A DNA stretch of 64,000 nt from Flavobacteriales bacterium (GTDB lineage: Bacteria; Bacteroidota; Bacteroidia; Flavobacteriales_D; Sanyastnellaceae): contig JADKIZ010000005.1 of NCBI GenBank assembly GCA_016722445.1, positions 124,001 through 188,000 of the forward strand, given 5' to 3'. The notes under the pieces were generated by a model, which worked only from the letters and a program-made list of their open reading frames with translations, was not told the origin of the DNA and ran no database searches. A program made the position numbers and the translations under genes. Below are positions 55,448 through 64,000 of this stretch, piece after piece; the first letter of the stretch is position 1; every line of letters begins with the position of its first letter.

Positions 55448-56523
55448 TCAACCCGCGATACCCATTCTTTTCAGATAACGATAGTGTGAGATCAAAGCTC
55501 CAAAAAAAGTGGATGAATGATAAGGTAACCCAAACTTCGCCGCCGTGCGTTGAATGGAAAATGTGATATGTCTGTTCATGGTATGCGGCCATTTCGGAAA
55601 TAAATGATGCGCAGCATGTGCATTAAACCCACCCAAAAACCAATTCATCAGAATACTCTTGGGTCGATAATCCATGGCGGTGGCCAACTGATGTTCATAA
55701 TAGTTGAATGGCAATTCTCCCGCAGCATTTTGAACCGGAAATGAAGTTTCACAAGTGAGGTGGGAGATGATCAGTGTCCAAACAAAAAATACAGATATCA
55801 CAAGGTGCATGACAAAAAATGACGACAACACCCATATCCATGAATAACCGGCAAGAACAGGAATTCCAATAAAGATGAAGAAATAAATGACCTTCCAAAA
55901 AAAGAATCGAAAAACTTCCAAACGACTGTGGGTGATGTCCTTCAAATTGGATAAATTTCTTTTACCGAGATAGAGAAAGTCTTTGTAGAATATCCAATGC
56001 AGCGTGTAAAACATATAGAGAACAGTCGCATAAATATGTTGGTAACGATGCAATCGTCTTTTGCGATGCGTAGGTGACAATCGAAGTAAAACACTTTCAT
56101 CAAGATCAGCATCTGTGCCATCAACATTGGGGAAAAGATGGTGAGAGGCGATATGACGAATCTTCCACAAATAACTATTCACACCATTGATGTTGAATGT
56201 GAACCTGAAAATGACGGCATTCACCATTCTACTTTTGAGAATGTGCCGTGTGCTGCGTCATGCGCAGCATTAAACGCCAATAGAATCCCGAATAATCCAA
56301 ACACGATGTAATTCAACATATACAAAAACATGTTTTCATGTTGAATCAAAAACAAAAGAAGAAAACTGGAGATGAAACAAACTGAATAGAAAATCAATTT
56401 ACACCAAAGCACCAAGTGTGCCCGACGCAAAAGTCGTCCGTCATCGGTTAGTTGTTTTACCCTTTGTTGCAGGTCAATCGCAATGTTCTTTTGTCCTGCT
56501 GATGGAAATTTTATTTTTTTCAT
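55448..56523 (-). CDS. Fatty-acid desaturase (acyl-lipid/CoA type), frameshifted
   Basis: A membrane di-iron desaturase of 358 residues once one A is restored in the run at 56233-56236. The first piece (from ATG 56523, KKIKFPSAGQKNIAIDL) ends right after the first histidine box HDAAHG. The second piece carries the second box (RHIASHH, followed by DGTDAD) and the third (NAHAAHHLFP). Four or more hydrophobic helices flank the boxes. The missing base falls between boxes one and two, so the enzyme as written could not work. It inserts a double bond into acyl chains to adjust membrane fluidity; regioselectivity is unknown. Confidence 0.88.
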
Positions 56524-56641
56524 GGTTAAATAATTAAGTACAGATTGATTTGTGTTGTGATAAAAAAAAGACAATGCAGCCAATTGCGTCCCATCAAGTT
56601 GGAACCATCTGAAACAACATTGTTATAAATTTTAGGCTAGT

Positions 56642-58531
56642 TCAAGAGTGAATTCGTACGAATCCTTTATGGTTGATACTTCCTTGCAGACCTGTATCAA
56701 ACCAACCATCTTGAAGAACTGGTTGACAATTCTCCGATGCCAAGGAAGCACTAACGCTGGAGCTCTTGATCCAGATTTTGCCTGGCATGTCATTCACCAG
56801 CTCATTCATTTGTTCATCACAAATTTTAATGGCAACTCCCGGAAGAGGTTTGCCGATGGTACCCAACTCCTCATTCTCCTGCTCCATCATCTTTCCTGCA
56901 ATATCTCTTCCCTGATAATTAGAAAGATTCACAGCGAATACAGAAGCCGTTTCATTCATGCCTGCGCAGACATACACCTCTATGCCACGTTCGTTAAGCA
57001 CACGAATGTCATGACTTTCCGGATGGAGATCCGCAGTAAACATGTGGGTGAGAAATGGAATATTTCTCATTTGTGAAAGTTCTGCAACTGACCTTACTTG
57101 CGAAGGTGTTGCGATAACCAATGATGGCTTCTTTTCAATCAGTCTAGATATAAAATCTGCAGCTGTAATTTGATCCTGGATGATATCAACGTGCAACTCA
57201 TACAACACCGGCTGAATAAACTCCAACACATAACCATATGCGTGGTGGATGGGCAAATTGCTCATCATACAAGTCTCTTCAGCGAAATAATAAATCTGAC
57301 GTAATCCAAGAATCACTGACATGATCTGTCGATGATTCAAACTGATACACTTCAATTCATCGCTTTTCTTTTGGCGTTCAAACACAATGGTGACAGCCTG
57401 ATCCGGATTGGTTGTTTTTCGAAATGCAGATGTTACTTTCTTTCCAAAAGATTCCAATCTTTTGCAAACCACATGAACGCCCTTTCCATTTTCAATGGCT
57501 TCGGAAATGTGTTCTGTGTAAATGATCTTTTCAGCATTTGGAGAAAATCTTGTAAACTCCAAATCAATTGTTGTAATCAGTGTTGTGATCTTTGCCCTGT
57601 TCACAACAAAAAACCTCTCTTCATTCGAGAATTCGGGATTGATATTTACAACAGTTTTGCGATGTAGCAACAACCACAAATTAAGGAGATAGGTATTCTC
57701 ATCTTTTGGCAGCAACAAGCCTATCCCTTCTTCATCACGCAGCAACGGCAATAATGCGCTATCCAATTCTGCAAGTCTTTGGTTGAGTTCATTGAAAAAT
57801 AATTCTTTGTTCCCACATTTCCATGATCCTTTCGAATTGATGTTTAGTTGAGCACGCAACAAATCGTCGAGGGTCTTGCTTCTTTGTAACATCAAATCAA
57901 AATTTTCAACTTCAAGTTCTTTCATTCTCTGCCTGAGTACGAACGCCTGAATTTTACCAAGAAGAGGTTTGCCGATGTTCACCAATACTTCTCTACGCAA
58001 ATTTTTGAACGTGAATTTTTCGACGCGAGGTTTTCCAGCTCTGAAGGTGAATGGAGATCCCTGCACATTGTGAAAATGAATCGGGATAATCGGTCCATTG
58101 ATCATTCCTGACAAATGTTCGACACCCTTTTTAAACTCGAGTAATTGACCAGTTCGGGTGACAGTCCCTTCTGCAAAAATCACCACAACGTTTCCTGCAT
58201 TGACCTGCTCGGATACGGCTTGATTAAATGAGTCGAAATTGTTTTTTCCACCACGAGGTGAAATAGGAATACATCTTAAACCCTTTAACAACCACTTCAA
58301 TGCCGGTCTATGATAGATGTCGGCATTCATCACAAAACTTACATGCCTGTTTACCGAACTCAATACGATAACAAAATCCATATAAGAAGCATGATTTGCA
58401 ACGAGGAGTGCTCCACCTTGTGATGGAATATTTCCCGCACCCTGAACTTTAATTCTGTAAACCAAAAGGCCAATAAATCGGACCAACCTCCTGAGGAACC
58501 AACCCAATATTTTATACATCATTGTTTTCAT
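56642..58531 (-). CDS. PlsC-like acyltransferase fused to a degenerate AMP-binding (Aas-like) domain
   Basis: A 629-residue protein from ATG 58531. The N-terminal half is a 1-acylglycerol-phosphate acyltransferase: membrane segment, NHASYMDF (HX4D motif), FAEGTVTRTG (EGT). The C-terminal half aligns in outline with acyl-ACP/CoA synthetases (NLPIHHAYGY, AGMNETASV, GTIGKPLPGV, DGWFDTG). However, the P-loop TSGTTGxPKG is replaced by ERQKKSDELKC, the Asp of TGD is Leu, and the C-terminal lysine domain is missing. So acyl transfer is plausible and adenylation is not. An in-frame extension to 58720 would overlap the divergent gene. Confidence 0.82.
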   Translation of the reverse strand: MKTMMYKILGWFLRRLVRFIGLLVYRIKVQGAGNIPSQGGALLVANHASYMDFVIVLSSVNRHVSFVMNADIYHRPALKWLLKGLRCIPISPRGGKNNFDSFNQAVSEQVNAGNVVVIFAEGTVTRTGQLLEFKKGVEHLSGMINGPIIPIHFHNVQGSPFTFRAGKPRVEKFTFKNLRREVLVNIGKPLLGKIQAFVLRQRMKELEVENFDLMLQRSKTLDDLLRAQLNINSKGSWKCGNKELFFNELNQRLAELDSALLPLLRDEEGIGLLLPKDENTYLLNLWLLLHRKTVVNINPEFSNEERFFVVNRAKITTLITTIDLEFTRFSPNAEKIIYTEHISEAIENGKGVHVVCKRLESFGKKVTSAFRKTTNPDQAVTIVFERQKKSDELKCISLNHRQIMSVILGLRQIYYFAEETCMMSNLPIHHAYGYVLEFIQPVLYELHVDIIQDQITAADFISRLIEKKPSLVIATPSQVRSVAELSQMRNIPFLTHMFTADLHPESHDIRVLNERGIEVYVCAGMNETASVFAVNLSNYQGRDIAGKMMEQENEELGTIGKPLPGVAIKICDEQMNELVNDMPGKIWIKSSSVSASLASENCQPVLQDGWFDTGLQGSINHKGFVRIHS

Positions 58532-58702
58532 GGTAAATGAATTTGATGCCGCAAAAGAATGACTCATCATGTCAAAAAGTGCAAAAGCAGTGTCACAATA
58601 CGTACTTGTGATTTTTCCACATTCTACAAAATTCACTTCATTTTTTACGTATTTACAAGGGTTCAAAGAATCACTACTCAATAAATACGTATTTTTGTTT
58701 TT

Positions 58703-60210
58703 ATGAAATTTCTCGAACAAACCATCACCTTACTCGATCAAAAGGAGCGAGATGATTTCATCAAAGAACTCAAAAAACAGCAAGACAGCCGAAAAGATGT
58801 AGAATTATTTATCCTGTTAAGTAAAAACCCACACGCCAAAGCATCTGAAATCGTAGGTAAACTTTATCGACCTGCCAACATGAATGCATACCACAGTTTA
58901 AGAAAAAGGCTGATGCTTTTGTTGACCGGTTTTATTTCAATGAGAGGTATCCGTGATTCTGTGTATCGCGAGGATTATGCTCCCGGTTTGCTCGCTGTCG
59001 CGCGATTCATGCTCGAAAGACGGGAGTACAACATGGCTGGATTTTATCTGAGAAAAGCCGAGAAAGCATCACAGCGCGATGAAAATCATGACATCCTTGA
59101 AAGCATTTACAATTTGCAAATTGCGTATGCCGAACAATTGGAAAACAACCTTAATCTTGTACTCAAGAAATGGAAAGCCAATCAGGAGAAATATCTCCTT
59201 CGACAAAAATTGGACATCGCATATGCCGTCATCAGAGAACAACTTTCAGAAGCAAGGAGACATGGTGATATACTCGATCCAGATCAGGTGATTAATACCG
59301 TATTCAGAGAATTTGACATTTCCGCTCATGAAGCCAATAATCCATCCTTCATGTTTCGTATCGTGTCTTTAACCCGATCTGCTATTGTTTCATCCAAAGG
59401 TTATTATGTGCTCGAATCGATGGTTCTTCGCATTTACAACAGGCTGAAAAAAGCAGGTGCGTTTGGAAAAAAGGATGGGCATTTTGAATTGGGATTTGTG
59501 TACATGATCGCTCATGTGTTGTATAGAAATCGCAAATTCTCTGATGCATCGATTTGGGTAAATCGCATGAACGAAATTTTGCCTCCAGTTCAATTCAGGG
59601 CGTCGTTTTATTATGCCAAATACATTCAACTCAGCGCTGCGATTGCTGGATTTAGTGGTGAAAACAAATCGGCGATAGAATTGATAAATAAGACTCTGAA
59701 AAGCCCAAACCGCCACATCAGCAATGAAGAAAGATTAAACATGCAGCTTAATCTCGCCGTCTATTTTTTCAATCTACCGAATACAAAAAAGCCAACGAAA
59801 TCCTTCGAAATTTTGGCCATACAGATGCGTTTTTAGAAGGCAAAATGGGTAAAGAATGGCGCTTCAAAAAAAATATGATTGAATTGATCGTTCTATATGA
59901 ATTACATGAAGAAGAAACCGCACTGCATCGATTAAAAGCTATTGAAAGGAATTTTGAAAAATTCTTGGAACATCCGGCATACGTCAGGGCAAGGTTGTTC
60001 ATGGGATTTATACGAAGGGTGATTTTGCATCCACATGAAATACCCAGTACCCAATTTGCCAATGAAGTCATATCAGCTCGAATGGGTTGGGACGAAAACA
60101 AAGAGGACATACAGGCAATCACATTTTTTTGTTGGTTGAAAAGCAAAATGCTGCAACGTCCTTACTACGAAGTCCTCATTGAAACCATGAAGAACCGCAC
60201 GTCCGGATGA
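58703..60210 (+). CDS. Hypothetical all-helical (TPR-like) protein, frameshifted
   Basis: About 502 residues once one T is restored in the run at 59764-59769. The first frame (58703-59836) ends MQLNLAVYFF; the corrected frame continues QSTEYKKANEILRNFGHTDAFLEGK and joins the piece ending at 60210. The sequence is rich in Lys, Glu, Arg and Leu with helix pairs of about 35-40 residues (FYLRKAEKASQRDENHDI; NRKFSDASIWVNRMNEIL), suggesting a TPR or similar solenoid. It has no signal peptide and no enzyme motif. It is divergent from the acyltransferase gene. I do not recognise the family. Confidence 0.7.
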
Positions 60211-60405
60211 GTTATTTCCAAAGCGAACATAATCTCTGATCACCAAATTGCTGTGGCTGAGGGATTCCCCAAGGACCTGGATATGAATTCATAGGAAATG
60301 ATTTCGTACCAATCTGCATTTTTGATCTTGAACTGCAACCCTATTTTGACCTTCCGATTGAGGTTTAGTTTGCACACACACATAAGTGCAATAGATTTGA
60401 CTGCT

Positions 60406-60906
60406 ATGAAAAATTTCCTCTTGTACATTTTCGCATGCAGCTTGCTAACCATCGCTGGTTGTTCAAGCCGGGCTGAACGCGCTGCTGAATACAATGACAG
60501 TATCATTGGTTACCAGAAAAGCATTATTGATGCTTTAGTGATCATGGATTCTTTATTCGCAGATTCTAATGTCACAAAGGACAAAATGGGATATTCCTAC
60601 GCCAATTTGCAGTCGAGGGTCAAGCTCGCCATTCTGGCATTGGATAGTATCGGACCGTTCCAAAAAGACCCCTCACTTCAACTTTCTGCGAGGGATTTAT
60701 TCCGCAGTTACGAGGAATTGGTAGATTATGATTATAAAAAACTCGTCGAAATAAAACTTTTGCCAGTTGAATCCGTAAGTATGGCTGTTGTCGATTCCAA
60801 TTTGACGATTCAGAACCATATTCATCTTCAAAGCAAAATTGCTCAGGATAAGTTTTTGAACGCGCAGTTGGACTTCGGCAAGAAGTTTCACCTCGAGTTC
60901 GAATAA
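60406..60906 (+). CDS. Hypothetical lipoprotein
   Basis: A 166-residue protein from ATG 60406 with a short lipoprotein signal (LLYIFACSLLTIAGC, Cys 19). The mature part is helical, with regularly spaced Asp, Lys and Ser, and no known domain. An upstream in-frame codon at 60298 would put 36 hydrophilic residues before the signal and is unlikely. The next gene begins 8 nt later, so the two form a small transcript. Function unknown. Confidence 0.78.
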   Translation: MKNFLLYIFACSLLTIAGCSSRAERAAEYNDSIIGYQKSIIDALVIMDSLFADSNVTKDKMGYSYANLQSRVKLAILALDSIGPFQKDPSLQLSARDLFRSYEELVDYDYKKLVEIKLLPVESVSMAVVDSNLTIQNHIHLQSKIAQDKFLNAQLDFGKKFHLEFE

Positions 60907-60914
60907 CTAACCTG

Positions 60915-61394
60915 ATGATAAAAAAAATCCTACTGTTTGCTACTGCAGCGACCATAACTACGGCATGCTTCTCCCAACGGGGTATGCTTGACAATGCGCT
61001 GGGTGTGCGTGTAGGATTGGGTTCCGGAGTGACATACCAACACTTTTTCTCAGACAGAAACGTATTTGAAGGAATTGCATATCAACGATTCGGTGGTGTG
61101 AATGTAACCGCACTTTATGAAATACATCAACAGATGTTCGACATCCGAGGACTGAAATGGTACCTCGGCGCAGGCGGTCATGCGTGGCTGTACAACAAAA
61201 ACTCTGTACTCAATGAAATGCGAATGATCGAAAACTCCTATGCACTAGGTGTTGACGGCATATTGGGAATGGCATTTTATCTCAGATCATATCCCTTGCA
61301 ATTTTCTGTTGACTGGAAACCCGGATTTAATCTAAAAGGCAGTAACTACATTGAATGGGACGCTGGAGCCATGAGCGTTCGATATCGCTTTTGA
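60915..61394 (+). CDS. Hypothetical small outer-membrane beta-barrel protein
   Basis: A 159-residue protein with a signal peptide (LLFATAATITTACFSQ) and alternating hydrophobic strands ending in MSVRYRF, a C-terminal Phe as in outer-membrane barrels. GVRVGLGSGVTYQHFF and WYLGAGGHAWLYN suggest an eight-strand opacity-like barrel. It follows the lipoprotein gene by 8 nt and converges with the kinase gene, 13 nt apart. Function unknown. Confidence 0.75.
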   Translation: MIKKILLFATAATITTACFSQRGMLDNALGVRVGLGSGVTYQHFFSDRNVFEGIAYQRFGGVNVTALYEIHQQMFDIRGLKWYLGAGGHAWLYNKNSVLNEMRMIENSYALGVDGILGMAFYLRSYPLQFSVDWKPGFNLKGSNYIEWDAGAMSVRYRF

Positions 61395-61407
61395 TTTGAG
61401 AAACCTC

Positions 61408-63261
61408 TTATTGATTTAGCCACTCTCTGAAATCACCGCTCCGTTGTCTGCTGACAACAACTTCTTCTTCAAACTTTGGTTCTGTCTGAATGAGATACCT
61501 GTTATTGAAATGAGGGTCGATTCGTTTAATTGCGTTCAAAGCCAATAACATCTTACGATTGATCCTAAAATAAGATTCCGGATCTAATTGGGATTCTACT
61601 TCCTCTATGGTATCATCAATAAGAAATCGGTCGTTCTGAAATGTGACTAAGAACGTATTGCCATCATCACTGAAAAAATAGGCGATGTCAATGGTATTCA
61701 CAAAAGTCAATCTACCCGCTGTTTTGATTAGAAACCTCTTTTTGAATCCATCCTTTTTCGATTGAATGGTCTTGAGTATTTCTGCAATGTTCTGAACACT
61801 ATAGTCTTGTCTGGTATAGACGTTTCGATACTTGTCAATAGCTTTCCTCAAATCGTCCAACTCAATGGGTTTTAGCAAATAATCTACACTATTCACTTTA
61901 AATGCTTTTACCGCATAGTGGTCAAAGGCAGTGGTGAATATCACGGGCACCTCCACTTTCACTTTATTGAATATTTCGAAACTGATTCCATCTGCCAATT
62001 GAATGTCCATCAATGCCAGCTCTACTTTATCATCACCCTGAAAAAAAGAAACGGCATCTTCAACCGAATCAACATGTGCGACAATGACGGCATCTGGCTC
62101 CGCTTCAGAAACTAGCCTGATCAACCTTTTGGCAGCAGGCGCTTCATCTTCAACAATCAGTATTCTCATGCTTTTTTGGCAGATTCTGTTCATCCACTTA
62201 TCATATTCTCCGATATCCAACAATGGTAAGCTCACCCGGAAAACAAGTTCATCCTTGTGAATGACAATTTCTCGATCAAAAATAAGTCTATACCTATTGG
62301 TAATATTGAGCAGGCCTGTCCCGGTGCCTTCTGTATCCTGATCTTTAAGCTGCAAATTATTTTCTACTAACACTTCTTTTTGTGTGGAGTGAATCCAAAC
62401 ATGAAGCGGTCGCTTTTGCGAAACCACATTGTGTTTGATGGCATTTTCCAACAACATCTGCAAAGACATTGGCACCAGAAATTTTTGTCTAGCCGAATCA
62501 TCATCCATTTGAATAGACACTTTGATGTTTTCTCCAAACCTCGTTTCAAGTAGAAATATATAGTTTTTCAGACAAGCTATTTCCTCATCCAAGGTGATAA
62601 CACCGCGATCGGTAATGTCCAGAATACATCGATACACACTGGATAATTTCTGGACAAACTCCACGCTTTTATCAGGATCTTCAGGTATGATACTCGCTAA
62701 GGTATTTAAACTATTGAATAAAAAGTGGGGATTCACCTGGCTTTTTAAAGCTTCCAATTGAGCGATGGTATGCTCCCTTTTGAATTTTTCTGTTTCTGCG
62801 ATTGACTCCTTCCACCGGCTGATATAATAGGCCGTTTCATAAATAGCTGCCACAAGAGCCGTAGCGAATAAGCAAGTGACAAAAGACTTCAAGTAACCAG
62901 GATGAGGACGATCACCAAATGTTTTTACAAAAGCATCTTCAGAATGGTATAACGCAATTGACATCACGGCCGTGAAAACAACAACCAAAATTCCCTGAAT
63001 ATAAAGTCGCTTTGAATCCTGAGTTACACTCGGGAATCTTCGTCTTACAAATCCAATTATGAATCTGTCGCCCAACCAAAACAAAGTAGTAGCTACAATA
63101 GATGAAATCGGATTATGCGTAAAACAAACAATGCTCTCCGGAATAGTTAATCCGAAAAAAATCATACTAACGATCACGGATAAAATCGGAATTCCAACCA
63201 ACATGAACGGCAAGTCGTTGAAACCGACGTACCGATTGTATGTGGAAAATTTCAATTTCAT
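61408..63261 (-). CDS. LytS-like histidine kinase and LytTR response regulator in one frame
   Basis: A 617-residue frame. Residues 1-155 hold four or five membrane helices. The His_kinase domain follows (QLEALKSQVNPHFLFNSLNTLA, phosphoacceptor His in NPHFLFN) and an HATPase (LLENAIKHN, GTGTGLLNI). After a linker (YDKWMNRICQKS) a complete response regulator starts at MRILIVEDE: receiver with ALMDIQLAD, then a LytTR DNA-binding domain (FLIKTAGRLTFVNTIDIAYF, FRINRKMLLALNAI). Kinase and regulator of this class are normally separate genes. The join lies at a six-base A-run (62172-62177), so a lost base may have fused two genes; with seven A the kinase would stop soon after and the regulator would start at ATG 62170. 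Confidence 0.85.
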   Translation of the reverse strand: MKLKFSTYNRYVGFNDLPFMLVGIPILSVIVSMIFFGLTIPESIVCFTHNPISSIVATTLFWLGDRFIIGFVRRRFPSVTQDSKRLYIQGILVVVFTAVMSIALYHSEDAFVKTFGDRPHPGYLKSFVTCLFATALVAAIYETAYYISRWKESIAETEKFKREHTIAQLEALKSQVNPHFLFNSLNTLASIIPEDPDKSVEFVQKLSSVYRCILDITDRGVITLDEEIACLKNYIFLLETRFGENIKVSIQMDDDSARQKFLVPMSLQMLLENAIKHNVVSQKRPLHVWIHSTQKEVLVENNLQLKDQDTEGTGTGLLNITNRYRLIFDREIVIHKDELVFRVSLPLLDIGEYDKWMNRICQKSMRILIVEDEAPAAKRLIRLVSEAEPDAVIVAHVDSVEDAVSFFQGDDKVELALMDIQLADGISFEIFNKVKVEVPVIFTTAFDHYAVKAFKVNSVDYLLKPIELDDLRKAIDKYRNVYTRQDYSVQNIAEILKTIQSKKDGFKKRFLIKTAGRLTFVNTIDIAYFFSDDGNTFLVTFQNDRFLIDDTIEEVESQLDPESYFRINRKMLLALNAIKRIDPHFNNRYLIQTEPKFEEEVVVSRQRSGDFREWLNQ

Positions 63262-63309
63262 CAGATCAAAAGTAGCTGGTTCGTGATTGTATTAAATGAT
63301 CGATTCAAA

Positions 63310-64000
63310 TCAGAACCAAAGTTGCCATAAGAATATTGGAAAGAACCCGGTTTGATAAACCGTTTCAATCTTGTTATTCCGGTTGTTGAAGTTCTCGACG
63401 AACACATTCTGATTGTTGGTCACATTGCGAATGTCAAGATAGAAGGCTTGCGCGATTTTCGTTCCGTTCATACGGAATCCCAGTTTCATGTCGGTACGGA
63501 AATATGGCTTGTATTGTTCTGAATAAGCGTTGTTCAGATCGCGAATTTCTTTGTGCGCAGCAATCGATTCATCCATCATGACAGGCGAGTACCTTCTGCC
63601 GCCAGCATATGTCGATTTCACATCAAAAGTGATGGCATTGTTTTTACCAACTTTCCATTCTTTACCTGCCAACAAGTTGAACACATAGTTGCCATTAAAG
63701 GCTGTGTTCCTCGAAACACCGTCGCTTCCAGTGTATTTGCTTTCAAACACAGATGTAGTGAGCAGGAAATAGAATCCTTTATCGAGGAACCTCTCGAGGG
63801 TCAACTCAACACCATAATTTTCTCCAGTACCACGGTTCACCAGATTGCCATTGTTTGGAATAACAAAAGTTGCACCGGCATTCAGGACAGAAAACGAACT
63901 GGAATCATGATCCACAGCAATATCATAGAGATACTGATAATAGATTTCAGATTTCAGTCTCATGTTTCTACCAAGTTGCCAATCGTGTCCCAAAACAAAA
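63310..64000 (-). CDS. TonB-dependent receptor, C-terminal part (5' end outside window)
   Basis: The frame is open to the window edge, so only the last about 230 residues are seen. They are typical for the strands of a TonB-dependent receptor barrel: MRLKSEIYYQYLYDIAVD, NRGTGENYGVELTLER, NYVFNLLAGKEWK, AYSEQYKPYFRTDMKLGFR, YLDIRNVTNNQNVFVENF, and a final aromatic residue (FLWQLWF). Such receptors import iron complexes, vitamins or glycans through the outer membrane; the substrate is not visible here. It lies upstream of the LytS/LytTR gene on the same strand. Confidence 0.87.
   Translation of the reverse strand, partial: FVLGHDWQLGRNMRLKSEIYYQYLYDIAVDHDSSSFSVLNAGATFVIPNNGNLVNRGTGENYGVELTLERFLDKGFYFLLTTSVFESKYTGSDGVSRNTAFNGNYVFNLLAGKEWKVGKNNAITFDVKSTYAGGRRYSPVMMDESIAAHKEIRDLNNAYSEQYKPYFRTDMKLGFRMNGTKIAQAFYLDIRNVTNNQNVFVENFNNRNNKIETVYQTGFFPIFLWQLWF

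Noticed and set aside
55437..55592. In-frame N-terminal extension of truB
   Set aside because: It overlaps the desaturase C-terminus and contains no TruB sequence; ATG 55436 or 55424 fits the family.
58532..58720. In-frame N-terminal extension of the acyltransferase gene
   Set aside because: It would overlap the start of the divergent gene at 58703 and adds a sequence unlike the family; ATG 58531 directly precedes the membrane segment.

Overview
The window looks like a chromosomal segment of a Bacteroidota bacterium, most likely a Flavobacteriales-type lineage. The case rests on several type IX secretion system (T9SS) cargo proteins with type A or type B sorting domains, a PorP/SprF-family outer-membrane protein, giant PKD and hyalin-like (HYR) repeat proteins, DUF349, LptC, a TonB-dependent receptor, a separate atpD-atpC pair, near-absence of Shine-Dalgarno sequences, and promoter-like TAnnTTYG elements. 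I see no rRNA, tRNA, CRISPR array, insertion sequence or prophage. Taxonomy is inferred from gene content only.

Layout. 1-1945: end of a surface-glycan gene and a flippase. 1948-6092: AddB-like nuclease, a small conserved protein and murB. 6111-13689: PorP/SprF protein and a 2187-residue PKD type B T9SS protein, one minus-strand unit. 13930-15763: panD, a YbhN-like membrane protein and rfaE2. 15792-24536: DUF349 protein, recX, a membrane protein, prfB (programmed +1 frameshift), fumC and priA (in-frame amber codon at codon 14). 24623-30422: a huge HYR-repeat T9SS protein broken into three frames. 30508-31190: clpP, frameshifted before its catalytic Asp. 31323-40670: coaX, outer-membrane protein, lptC, small membrane protein, CorC/HlyC protein, PpiD-like foldase, lysS and an OmpA lipoprotein. 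40719-44900: IgGFc-binding-like type B T9SS protein. 45244-51075: two-component propeller-type sensor kinase (frameshifted), LuxR-type regulator, lipoprotein and PKD type A T9SS protein. 51153-55436: atpC, atpD, TM2 protein, queA and truB. 55448-60210: fatty-acid desaturase (frameshifted), acyltransferase/AMP-ligase with a degenerate ligase half, and a helical protein (frameshifted). 60406-61394: two small envelope proteins. 61408-63261: LytS-like kinase and LytTR regulator in one frame. 63310-64000: C-terminal end of a TonB-dependent receptor.

How the genes work together. Housekeeping genes for cell wall, LPS, translation, cofactors and ATP synthesis are interleaved with surface and secretion genes. 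The PKD protein and its PorP/SprF neighbour form a likely cargo and secretion-partner pair. The sensor kinase, its regulator with a perfect 16-bp palindrome upstream, and the two downstream envelope/secreted genes form a plausible sensing-and-surface module.

A caution runs through the window. At least six genes carry small indels, mostly one-base losses and mostly in homopolymer runs. This is what a long-read or low-coverage assembly would produce, so broken genes and the kinase-regulator fusion should be treated as suspect until reads are checked. I did not identify a clear-cut new defence or biosynthetic system. The best candidates for novelty are the unnamed domain in the HYR protein, the degenerate acyl-ligase, the kinase-controlled surface module and the promoter elements placed exactly 4 nt before ATG.
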